Made by a program: the position numbers and the translations under genes. A model generated the notes under the pieces. That model saw nothing but the letters and a program-made list of their open reading frames with translations, was not told the DNA's origin and searched no databases. A stretch of 64,000 nucleotides of DNA from Primulina eburnea (lineage: Eukaryota > Streptophyta > Magnoliopsida > Lamiales > Gesneriaceae), in the NCBI RefSeq assembly GCF_022965805.1, contig NC_133102.1:5154885-5218884 (forward strand). The letters are read 5' to 3'. Shown here in pieces: positions 24,256-34,204 of the stretch (position 1 is its first letter; each line of letters opens with the position of its first letter).

Positions 24256-24792
24256 TACACATCCACAGAAACAGAGTCGATAGAAAATATTTATTTTTTA
24301 TTTAATAAAAAATATTATACTATATCTCATCAACATTAATCCAATTTTTTTAAAAAATTACTAAGATAGTTTTATCGATATTTGGATTTTCAAATGATTA
24401 TATCAATCATAATATTAAAATTATTATAAAAATTCATAAATTTTAAAAATAACAAAATTTTATCATATTATAATTATTACTTATTAAAAAATCTAACGAA
24501 AAATAATTTCTAACAGTTTTAATTTATTATAATATCTAGATTTCTTACATCGATATTATACTTAGCACAATTTTTTTTTTAAATATATATAAACGTATCA
24601 CATGCAAATGTTACTATTTATTATTAAATAAGAGAAGTCTATAGTTATTATGGGTTTTTTAACCAACTGAAATTACTTTTTTTTTTTTGAGAAAACTATT
24701 TCCTTAACATCCTCATTTTCGCAATAAAACATAACATAAAAAAATGTAAAAACAAGATTTTAGACAGAAACTTTTTTTCCATAAAATTATAT

Positions 24793-24974
24793 GAGTAGGT
24801 CTCTTATAAAGCAGTCTCACGAATCTTTATCTCTGATATGGGTCAACTCTATCGATATTCACAATAAAAATAATATACTTAGCATAAAAAATAATATTTT
24901 TTTATGGATAACCCAAATAAGAGATCCGTCTCACAAAATATGATCCGTGAGACCGTCTCACATAAGTTTTTGCC
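24793..24974. mobile_element. MULE-type MITE copy 6
   Basis: GAGTAGGTCTCTTATAAAGC to CACATAAGTTTTTGCC. A perfect 9-bp TSD AAATTATAT flanks it (24784-24792 and 24975-24983). Confidence 0.9.
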
Positions 24975-24983
24975 AAATTATAT

Positions 24984-25929
24984 TTTCTATTAAATTTAAT
25001 ATATATTTATACATAATATGCCAAGTGCAATTAAATTGTAACTACTCTTTTTATCTTTGATATGACTCTTTGTTTACTATTTCAAAAAACTTCTATGAGA
25101 TTGTTTTATAATTCAATTTTGTGAAATGAATCTATTATCCGACCGGATTCACAAAAAGTATTATTTTTTATGCATGAAGTATTATTTTTCACTATATTAT
25201 GGACATGATCAATCTATTTCACTAATATAGATAAACTCTCTCATATAAAACTTACTCTTGCTTTATAGTATATAGTCCTCACTATGTTATGTTAACGCAT
25301 TGATATCAATATAACAACATGAGCTGAACTAATAATTTCTCTCAACTAAGAATTTGATTTAAAAAATAATACTCAAATTTTAAATTGAGGGAAACAAGTA
25401 TTACTGACAAAATTGGAATACAAAAGTAATAAAATGGAGATTTTAAAATTAATATCCAACTTGAGTGTAATATAAAATAACTCTTTTATATTATTATGAT
25501 TTAGATATAATTTATTTTGAGAAAATTGTATTTTGATCTTATACAATTACGATTTTGATCTTTTATGTTCTCAAATATAAATTTCAGATCATTATCTTTG
25601 TTTTTTTTGGGCAACGTTAGCTTCTTTTTTTTACGTGATGTTAATGTAACAGATATGCATAGCTCATGTAAATTCGACGTGTGTATTGTCATATTAACAC
25701 TTTTAATAAAAAAATGACTAAAATTGCCGAAAACTAATAAATACAAGATTAAAACTAGAATTTGATAATATAAGACATCAGAATATAAAGTGACAAACGT
25801 ACAAAATCAAAATGCAATTTTCGTTTTTATTTTACATGACATGAAAAATATAGTATCATAAGTTGTTAGCTCAATTAATACTTGTTGATCAATTAAGTCC
25901 CAAACACTAATTTTCCGGTCCAAAAACTA
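24984..25929. other. AT-rich stretch with a decayed MITE relative
   Basis: 25085-25260 shows the same ordered blocks as the GAGAC-palindrome family (GAGATTG, GTGAAATG, AAAAAGTATTATTTTTTATG, ACTCTCTCATATAAAACTTA) but is heavily mutated. No gene supported. Confidence 0.4.
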
Positions 25930-26100
25930 GGCAAAAATTTGTATGAGACGGTCTCACGGGTCGTATTTTGTAAGACGGATCTCTTATTTGGGTCATCCAT
26001 GAAAAAATATTACTTTTTATGCTAAGATTATTACTTTTTTATTGTGAATATTGATTCTTCTCACAGATAAAGATTCGTGAGACCGTCAAGAAACTTGCTC
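25930..26100. mobile_element. MULE-type MITE copy 7, damaged right end
   Basis: It starts GGCAAAAATTTGTATGAGAC and follows the family consensus to GATTCGTGAGACCGTC. Part of the right terminus is then missing before GAAACTTGCTC. Confidence 0.75.
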
Positions 26101-26624
26101 ATCATAAAAATATTTTAACTTGACAGTTGACAATGGGAATTTTATTTACACATAAATAACTTCAAAGGTAAATAAATAACTAATTTTAAATAGTTGAAAT
26201 ATCGCGATCAAATTTCAGGGAAAAAAAACAAATTAGGGCACGATTGGCGTTATTCATGTCAACATTCACATGCTTCCTATATTAATTAATTCCCAAATTA
26301 GTTAATTACTTCTTTTTAAAGTATATCATGAAGTCGTTACAGCTGTAAGATTCCAGGTTCAAAGAGACTTTCATTAATTAAAATTAAATCAAACTAAATT
26401 ATATATATGCCCGAAATTTAGGAATACTGTGATCCTTGTACTTATTGTGAACTTTAAGTAATTGTATTCTTACCATTCTTGGTCTAAATTAGTTGAATAA
26501 TATTTTATTTCAATCGAGTAAACGTTGTGTTTACAAATACTTAAAAAAATTATTATAAAGTTTCCGCAAACATTACCTAATAAACTAAATATTAAATGGA
26601 CCCAAGTCCATTTTTCTAAGAAGA

Positions 26625-26980
26625 TTTGTTGGCTGCAATAATTGTTCATATTGGATGGAGCAATCGAAACGTGACGTTTGAACTATTGTACAGCTTAAAA
26701 TATTTGAGTTGCTTCGTTATCACAAGCTATAACTTTTGATAAAATGACAATCGATCGGTCCTGTAATTGGTATCAAAACTAAACTCAAGAGTTCAATTCT
26801 CATTGATTACAAATAGTGCAATTATTGATAGTAAGATTGGTTGGTGTAATAATCGTCCTTGTTGGGTAGATCAATCGAAACGTGGTGATTGAGATGTTGT
26901 ACGGTTTAAAACATTTGAATTGCACCGTTACCACCAGCTATAACTTCTGGTAAAACAACAAACGCTCTGTCTTACGTTAT
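26625..26980 (+). repeat. Two copies of a dispersed repeat in tandem
   Basis: The block (GGCT/GGTG)TAATAATTGTTC...GATCAATCGAAACGTG...ATTTGA(G/A)TTGC...TATAACTTTTGGTAAAACAACAA occurs at about 26628-26755 and again at 26850-26965. A third copy is at 3560-3690. Between the two is an AGAGTTCAATTCTC element that resembles a weak Pol III B box. Confidence 0.62.
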
Positions 26981-27213
26981 GATTCATTATTAAGCAGTAA
27001 AGATTCATTAAAAAAGTGATATTTCCTCACATTGTATACAAACTCGTCATCGATGCTTCTTCACACTTACTCATCATGTATCCCACTTGATTAAACTTTC
27101 AATGTCCATATTGTATCATATATAAAGATGAAAACGATTTTCATAAGCGTAATCGTGGAATAGTTTAAAGCATAATAAATAAAGATAATTATGAAATTCA
27201 TGGAAGCTTAGCA
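26981..27213. other. Non-coding stretch
   Basis: No feature supported. Confidence 0.4.
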
Positions 27214-27222
27214 AATAGAATT

Positions 27223-27403
27223 GAGTAGGTTTTTTGTGAGACGGTCTCACGAATCTTTATCTGTGAGACGGGTCAACCCTACTGATATTCACAATAAAAA
27301 GTAATACTCTTAGCATAAAAAATAATATTTTTTCATGGATGACCAAATAAGAGAATCGTCTCACAAATACAACTCGTGAGATCGTCTCACACAAGTTTTT
27401 GTC
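27223..27403. mobile_element. MULE-type MITE copy 8
   Basis: GAGTAGGTTTTTTGTGAGAC to CACACAAGTTTTTGTC. Flanks AATAGAATT (27214-27222) and AATAGGATT (27404-27412) are a 9-bp TSD with one mismatch. The predicted 131-aa frame on the minus strand across this region is only MITE and TRIM sequence. Confidence 0.87.
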
Positions 27404-27462
27404 AATAGGATTTGCCGCGCTCAACATTTGAAATACTCCGAACAAGTTTGATATAAATATTT

Positions 27463-27651
27463 TGTTGGGGTGCAACCAAAGCCCCACATTGAAAGATCTA
27501 GAGAAATATAATAGGTTAATAAAGATGGAATGATATCTCCACTGGTATGAGGCCTTTTGGATTGTTCCAAAAGCAAAACCATGAGGGTTAAAACCCAAAG
27601 TGGACAATATCATACAAGTGTAGAGATATCCGGATTCCATTAGTCCTAACA
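27463..27651 (+). mobile_element. TRIM solo LTR, 189 bp
   Basis: It starts TGTTGGGGTGCAACC and ends TAGTCCTAACA, with a perfect 5-bp TSD TATTT (27458-27462 and 27652-27656). It matches the 5' LTR of the TRIM at 6104 along its full length, including ATGGAATGATATCTCC and ACCCAAAGTGGACAATATCA. Confidence 0.9.
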
Positions 27652-27656
27652 TATTT

Positions 27657-28208
27657 TATAATTTAAATTATAATATAATCTAAATATAATTACTAAGAAA
27701 AAAAACGTGAATATGCTTAAAATATCATATCTTTATTGTGGCTCGTGTCTGCCCGATTATCACTATGTTTTAAAATTTTATTACATCAATGGGGTGGTAC
27801 AAGGGATTTCTTTTGTTTTCAGGTGGATTCAACTCATATAAAAGAAAAACTATAAAACTTATTTTGTTAATGAAATTTCGAACAAAAAAATTTAAATTAA
27901 TATCGATTTACTCCTGACCACTCAATTATCTGTACCAATAATTTAATGAACTCAATTGACACGAATATTAATATATTATATATTCTACAACCAAAACGAT
28001 ACAAATAAAGAAAAACTAAAGAACACTGCCTTAAATATTATTCAATTTCAACTCATCCATAAAAACAATCTATATATTAATAGATTCATTTTACCCACTA
28101 TATCACATAAAATTAATTCTTGGAATTTTACGAGAGATATAAGATATTATTTTTTACTATAAGAATAGACGATGTCGATCTTTCTGGTCTCATTAGAGAC
28201 ATACTATA
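27657..28208. other. AT-rich intergenic stretch
   Basis: No supported gene or element. The 68-codon frame at 27956 is low-complexity AT-rich sequence. Confidence 0.45.
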
Positions 28209-28230
28209 AATATATATATATATATATATA
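28209..28230. repeat. (TA)n microsatellite, left flank of the Helitron
   Basis: A TA tract abuts the CTAG end of the element at 28231. Confidence 0.9.
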
Positions 28231-28576
28231 CTAGTATACCGACGCACGCGTTGCGTGCTTGTATAATATTTTTTATAATTCATTTTATTTATATTTAAAT
28301 GAGGATCAAAATATAATTATAAGAAATAGTGAGGGACTACACTGTAATTTTGATATATAAAGTAAAAAATAAATTGAAAAATAATAAAAAATAAAAAAAT
28401 TACCTCAGTAAGGATTGAACCCATGACCTAAACACCAAGTGACAATTATTCTATCCATTGAACTACATATAATTTACATTAAAATTTTAACATTTTATTT
28501 ATATATATAATTAATAAAACAGACCATGACACCAAAGTTAGTTACTCTAAGTGCCTCAAACTTAATAAAGTAGTAT

Positions 28577-28579
<3 letters not shown>
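28231..28579 (-). mobile_element. Non-autonomous Helitron, 349 bp
   Basis: On the minus strand the element begins TCTATACTACTTTATTAAG and ends with the hairpin GCACGCAACGCGTGC (6-bp stem, AAC loop), then GTCGGTATACTAG. It is flanked by A on its 5' side and T on its 3' side. TC start, 3' hairpin about 10 nt before CTAG, and A/T target without duplication are the Helitron hallmarks. There is no RepHel coding sequence. Both flanks are TA microsatellite, so it landed in a TA tract. A tRNA-like segment lies inside. Confidence 0.72.
28401..28470 (-). repeat. tRNA-like segment inside the Helitron
   Basis: On the minus strand TAGTTCAATGGATAGAATA resembles a tRNA A box and D-arm. GGGTTCAATCCTTAC resembles the B box and T-arm, with one likely CpG-decay change. 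The spacing, about 35 nt, fits a tRNA or tRNA-derived SINE head. The acceptor stem is not complete, so it is not called a tRNA gene. Confidence 0.5.

Positions 28580-28624
<45 letters not shown>
28580..28624. repeat. (TA)n microsatellite, right flank of the Helitron
   Basis: A TA tract directly follows the Helitron 5' end. Confidence 0.9.
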
Positions 28625-28627
<3 letters not shown>

Positions 28628-28990
28628 ATATTTGAGCCATAATATAGACAAAATAATATATTTGTGTAAATTTTATAATCCCTAAAATACCCATATTTCT
28701 TTTCTTAGCCCCCCTGCTTTAATTTTTTGCATGAAAAATTAAATTTATGTAGAAATTCTTAAAAATTTATTATAAATTATAAAATTTTAAATTTAGTTTT
28801 TTTAGAAAAATAAGATCACTTTCAAAAAAAATGTCTTGGATGTACCTATCTTTATTTTTTTAATCCTTATTTATTATTATTTTTTGCATGAAAAATCAAA
28901 TTTATGTAAAAATAGCTAAAAATTTATTAAAAATCAGAAAATTTTAAATTTTATATTTTAACAAGAGTGCTTACATATTAAAAAAAAATC
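28625..28990. other. AT-rich stretch with a short internal duplication
   Basis: TTTTTTGCATGAAAAATTAAATTTATGTA near 28724 recurs near 28881 with the following AAATTTATTA block, so about 100 bp appears duplicated. No gene. Confidence 0.5.
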
Positions 28991-29011
28991 AACTGTAAAT
29001 GCACGTAATTT

Positions 29012-29064
29012 TATAATGTATGTATGTAATCGCTCTCACCCTGTATGTATGTATGTATGTATTC
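29012..29064. repeat. (TATG)n microsatellite
   Basis: TGTATGTATGTA repeats in two blocks separated by ATCGCTCTCACCC. Confidence 0.9.
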
Positions 29065-30150
29065 CCTCTCACTCGTCGGCTCTCGTGGGCTTCGAACGTT
29101 ATCATCTTTCTGGAGACCATTGTTCGGGCCTGCATGTGATCGAGGCAATTGGGTACGATCGTTGCATAAAAAATGTAAGCCCAATAATTACATAATTCCC
29201 TAATAAAGCTAAAATAATTCAACTTATTTCTAAAATTACCAAAATTAAATTTATTTGCTAAAAATCCAACTTAACAATTAATTGTCAAAACTTTGTCTCC
29301 ATATTCTCAATAATTCGCCGATATGCATTTTAAATTTTTACAATACCCAAATCGTGAGGTAAATAAAAAATTCAACTGAAAATATCGAGTTATCCAATAA
29401 ATCTTTTAAATTACGAACTTTCAAACAACACGAATTTATTCAACTAATTGTCACTCCAATAAATAACAACAACTCCAATAATTAATGTAATAACCACAAT
29501 TCTCAAATAATTACAAAATTTAATACGATACGAATGTCTTAGATCAAAAGTTTATACCTCACAAGCATCCAACACTTGAACTTAATAACATAAACTCGAT
29601 ATATAAGTTAATATAACACAATTTAGTCGAAGAAAACAATTTAAATCGACTCGAATAAAAACACATACTCCGGCAGCTTACGTGCTCGACCTAAAACTGG
29701 AAATCAGACCCGGAAACCACAAAATCGAAGTTTAAACTAGTCGTTAGCGGTCCCGAAGTGGTGTGATTCACCGATGTACACTAGAGCTCGTTGGAAATAG
29801 ATTGAACGTGGCTGAAAAATGCTGAAAAACGAGTTGACAACATATTAAGATTTAAATCCTCACCAAATGACCACTAATCAACCATGAAATCAAAGCGAAT
29901 CGCTCGAGGAAAAAGATGGACAATCGAGCATAAAACAACTCACGAACAGAGCTCTGGGAGGGCTGACACAAACATCAAAAAATCGATTCATGTCTCAAAT
30001 CGAAGCTACGGATGTGAGGAACAAAACCCTTCAAGAATTTTTGTGTTTCGACATCGGACGAAGAAGTTATGCCTATTCTTCGATCGCTGCTACAGTTGTG
30101 ATGGGAAAAAGAGTCGAGGATGAGTTTTCTTCTTTCTTTAATTGGAATAA
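29065..30150 (-). mobile_element. Probable LTR-derived sequence on the minus strand, ends not found
   Basis: Read on the minus strand the stretch resembles the gypsy-like solo LTRs of this window in style: a UTR-like block with ATAACTTCTTCGTCCGATG, then GGTATAAACTTTTGATC, then long TTG/ATT-rich sequence. No TG...CA ends with a 5-bp TSD could be fixed. The 79-codon plus-strand frame at 29884 shows no domain. Confidence 0.3.
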
Positions 30151-30467
30151 GAAATAGGAGTATATAAATGTGCGTTATATTTAGTTACTAATAATAGTAA
30201 TGCGTATCAATTTATCCCATTTTATATTTATTTTATTATCGTATATTATTTTAATTCAATATATATTTTATATCATTAAATCTCTTAAATTCAAAAAATA
30301 TATTTCTACCGTATTTATTGACATAAATAAAAATATTAATTAATCAACTCAATAATTATTATAATTATATCAAATTATCCAATAATTAATTACATATCTT
30401 ACAAAATAGAAATAGATGATAGCGTGCCACCATTTTTTATACTATCTGTCGATGTGTATAATGATAT
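30151..30467. other. AT-rich stretch
   Basis: No feature supported. Confidence 0.4.
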
Positions 30468-30613
30468 GAGTAAGTCTTTTGTGAGATGAGACGGGTCAAC
30501 TATATCGAAATTCACAATAAAAAGTAATATTCTTAGCATAAAAATTAATACTTTTTCATGGATGATCCAAATAAGAAATCTGTCTCATAAAATATGACAC
30601 ACAAATTTTTACC
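30468..30613. mobile_element. MULE-type MITE copy 9, shortened
   Basis: GAGTAAGTCTTTTGTGAGAT at the left and GACACACAAATTTTTACC at the right, with the family core TTCACAATAAAAAGTAATAT. The subterminal palindromes are partly deleted and no 9-bp TSD is clear. Confidence 0.7.
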
Positions 30614-31488
30614 TATATATATATATATTTTTTTCTAATTACAATGTAAAGAATAATTGTTAATGTTCTCAATCTTCTTACATTATTCTTAATAAACACT
30701 CAGTGGAAGGGGCCCAAAGGGGACATTAAGCTTTACCGTAGACGGCAGGTACAAGAAACAGGCGGCGGATGCGAAATTAAAATAAAAAATTTCATAGTTG
30801 CCTGAAAATCACGGTGGTGAGCAGAAAAGAAAATAAATATGAGAGTGGATTTTATTATTAATTTTTTTTAAGAAAAACTGCTGTTTTGGGATTCTTTCAG
30901 TCAGAATATACGGCCTTAGCTTGATATTTTGAGTCTTTTTTAATGTGAAAAATCATGCAATACTGGGTGCCCATGTTCATGTAAACCATTGATTCATTGT
31001 GATACTCTTATCTCACGTTTATTAAAATTGAAAGTTAAAGAATGATTTAAAGTTTATATAATTGAGTTTTATAATAACTTGTGTTAACTATTTTCGTAAA
31101 ACAGAGACGAATATGAAGTAGTTGATATAGAAGTTCATTGTGCGGTCGCGCAAGAGCGAGCCTGAGCTCGGACCGTGACATAATTATATTAGATTTGGTC
31201 GCCAACAGCAACAAACAACGTGAAATAAATGTTATACAGCAGGAATCTAGAGCTCTGGCCCTTTAGATTCATGATAGATTGAGGGGTTAAGCCTCGACAA
31301 AGACGCCGTGCTTTGAATGAGAGGTGATTGTGATACATTTGTTCCATATTGATTATAATGAAAGTTAAGAATGTTTTATAATGGCTTATAAAGAATTCAT
31401 ATCCTAACTTGAGTCGATTATTTTTATAAATCGAGAGTGAATATAAAGTAGATATCATAAAAATTCATTATACGGTCGAACAGACATG
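30614..31488. other. Intergenic stretch with an old internal duplication
   Basis: About 130 bp at 31029-31160 (GAAAGTTAAAGAATG...GAAGTTCATTGTGCGGTCG) is repeated in diverged form at 31353-31488 (GAAAGTTAAGAATG...AAATTCATTATACGGTCG). No gene is supported. The second copy was interrupted by the outer LTR insertion at 31489. Confidence 0.5.
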
Positions 31489-32656
31489 TGTTAGAGTAGA
31501 TGCCCTGCAAGCCAACGGTTGGCTAGGGAATTTATTGACTCAAGTGTAATAAACAGTCTTTATTTTAATATAATTTATCTTTTAATGGTTTCGTAATACT
31601 TTATCTGTATACCCATGCAACCAGCATAGATAAAGTCCTTGATTATGCTTTAATACAAATGAATCGTAATTCGATGTTGAAACTCATTTGTAAACACTGC
31701 ATATTCTAAATTCGTTCCTAGTCGATTCAGCCGCCTAAAACATGGATAAAGGTCGCTTGAGCTCGAGACTAGCATCTGTGATGTTGTGTACTGCGTTTCT
31801 TGGTAAGGGCATAGAGATGTCCAAACATACAGATGGGTAGTCATATGATGATTATACCGAACAACCCTCCCTCGGACTTTCCAAGTGGTTATCATTCATC
31901 GAGAGGATAAGTCTGTGGTTATGATTGTACACATTAGTCCTTACGACCCGGGACAACACTGAGGCTCTATATGCTAGGGCTGTGCTTTGACTCGTTTACC
32001 GGCTCCAGGAGAGTCATCAGGTGGCGAGGTTGGGTACAGTTGCGACACATATAGGAGCCAGTGCTTTGTAGTTGGGGATTCACCGCTCACCTACGGGTGT
32101 GGATATCCTGTGTGATCTAATGAAATAATAGTGCATGGAATCTCTGGCCAGAGTATGAGATGTACGTTAGAGAAGGAGTTCTCAAATAGTACACGCGATG
32201 CCACTATTATAGTTATCACATAGTTATCGAATTAATATGCAACCCTCGATGAACCAATGGTTGCAGATTCGATCGAGATATATGAGATGAAGGGACCGTA
32301 CTGTACGTTAATCATAATCGACTGGTTCTTGCAGGCACTGATAGGACTCGTTTTTACGTGTTTTTAGTGTTGGTTTCGAGTCGCATTCATACATCATATT
32401 AGCTTGTTCTAGTTTATTCTTGCATTTTGTTTGCATTATTTAGCATATGACTGATGTCCTTGAACTGTGATAGGACTCGTTTTTACGTGTTTTTAGTGTT
32501 GGTTTCGAGTCGCATTCATACATCATATTAGCTTGTTCTAGTTTATTCTTGCATTTTGTTTGCATTATTTAGCATATGACTGATTTCGTGTGTTTTGTGG
32601 TATTTTGTAGGAATGGAACCAAATATAGCAGAAAATGGGCACAACAACGAAGAAGC

Positions 32657-32911
32657 CTCGCTAGGACGGTCAAAACTGACCGCCCCAGCGAGCATTCTAG
32701 TCTTACCGAGGATATCGAACAGAAGACCTCTCGCTAGGGCGGTTAAAACTGACCGCCCCAGCGAGACTGCTAGCCTGGACAAGAGAATTTAACAGAAGAT
32801 CTCTCGCTCGGGCGGTCAAAAGTGGCCGCCCCAGCGAGACTAGAGAGAAGGCTCAAAGTTTTTATTCGAGAGTCACTCGCCCCAGCGGTCAAAACCTACC
32901 GCCCTAGCGAG
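32657..32911 (+). repeat. Four GC-rich hairpin cassettes in the 5' LTR
   Basis: Cassettes at 32657-32692, 32730-32765, 32803-32838 and 32876-32911. Each is about 36 bp, with outer arms CTCGCT and AGCGAG, inner arms such as GGGCGGTCA and TGACCGCCC, and a loop of about 4 nt. The fourth is weaker. Confidence 0.92.
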
Positions 32912-33357
32912 TTACGCGATCCAGCAAGATTCTGCGAGATTTGTTTCTATTTTCATGGACTCTATCCAAGACCACTAACCTAATACACGAGATTGGGCGC
33001 CGTTTTTCAGACTTACACATCATATTTTCATCATTTTTTCTGGGAGAGAAGGCTAGGAGTAAGGAAGACTTTCGAAGAACTCGAGAATTCCAAGCGTCGC
33101 AGCCATCTTCCATCGTCATATTTAGTATTTTATTATTCAGTATTTTATTCTCTTGCATAGATTGTTGATTTTTAGTATGAATTTGGTTGGCTAAACTCTA
33201 AATTTGTTGGGATTTGAGGGGATCCTACCCATACTCGTTGTTTAACATTATTTCTTGACATTTTTACAAGTGATTTGTTTATGCTATTGTTATTTCTTGT
33301 TTCAAGCGAAGCCTAGCTATCTTCCTTTGATTATTGCATGTTGTTAACGATTTCGAC

Positions 33358-33579
33358 TAGGGGTGGGAAAAATACCGAAATTACCGAAAAATAATCATAC
33401 CGTACCGACATTTTTTTAGGTATACCACATTTTTTCGGTATATCGAATTTTTTTTCGGTATCATTATGGTATTGGTGTGAATTTTTTCCATAGTAAAATT
33501 TCGGAATTTCGGTATCGGTACCGGTATGAATTTTTTGATATCGATATTTTTGCCACGGTATACCGAAAATCCACCCCTA
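33358..33579. mobile_element. hAT-type MITE inside the Athila 5' LTR
   Basis: 222 bp with inverted ends TAGGGGTGG and CCACCCCTA and a perfect 8-bp TSD ATTTCGAC (33350-33357 and 33580-33587). It is rich in CGGTATACCG-type motifs and has no coding sequence. The same insertion is in the 3' LTR. Confidence 0.92.
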
Positions 33580-34122
33580 ATTTCGACAGACTAATTAACA
33601 ATAGGATCGCATAGTATAAACCACGGACTTACAATTTTAGTAGACATACGGAATTGGGTACGTGTCGATAGTAATAGTTCACCCGGATGAAAGCTAGTGG
33701 ATTCCATAGAACGTAATGCAATCGTGAACTGTTAAATAATTGAGGACACTTGATTACTGCATGTTTATGATTAGTATTAATATAGCTCGAGTGGTAGGTG
33801 AACTGATAATTCCCAACAAATTCGTTTCTCATTTGATTTTCATCCAATTTAATCATTGATTTCTTGATTATTTGTTCTTGCATTTTAATCATTTTAGTAT
33901 TAAATTCACTTTAGTTTAATCACCAACTCCATCTATCGTTGCTAGAGAAATTTAAGTGAAAATAAGAATATTGTAACGCAGTCCTTGTGGATCGATACTC
34001 GTATTCACGTACGTTTATTATAACTTGACTATCGTGCACTTGCGATATTTTTAAATCGAGCTTTCATTTATAAAACAAATTTTGGGACTATTCACTGTGC
34101 AAGTTTTGCTCGATCAAGTTTT

Positions 34123-34140
34123 TGGCGCCGTTGCCGGGGA
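34123..34140 (+). promoter_or_regulatory. Athila primer-binding site
   Basis: TGGCGCCGTTGCCGGGGA lies 6 bp after the 5' LTR. It is the tRNA-Asp-type PBS usual for Athila elements. Confidence 0.88.
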
Positions 34141-34204
34141 CTGTTGATTCACAATTTTTTTATTTTTCATTTAAATTCTTTAGTATTATTTATTTTATTG
34201 TTAG

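Larger units (their letters stand above)
32339..34116 (+). repeat. Athila 5' LTR, with duplicated first 117 bp
   Basis: The core LTR is 32468-34116 (1,649 bp). Before it, 32339-32455 repeats its first 117 bp exactly, followed by a 12-bp filler (GTCCTTGAACTG). The TSD lies outside the extra copy. Compared with the 3' LTR it lacks 74 bp next to ATATAGCTCG near 33790. Confidence 0.92.

Noticed and set aside
27257..27652. 131-aa minus-strand frame
   Set aside because: It is made of a MULE-MITE fused to a TRIM solo LTR, both with their own target duplications.
29884..30123. 79-aa plus-strand frame, basic residues
   Set aside because: It lies antisense to what looks like an LTR leader, and no domain is recognised.
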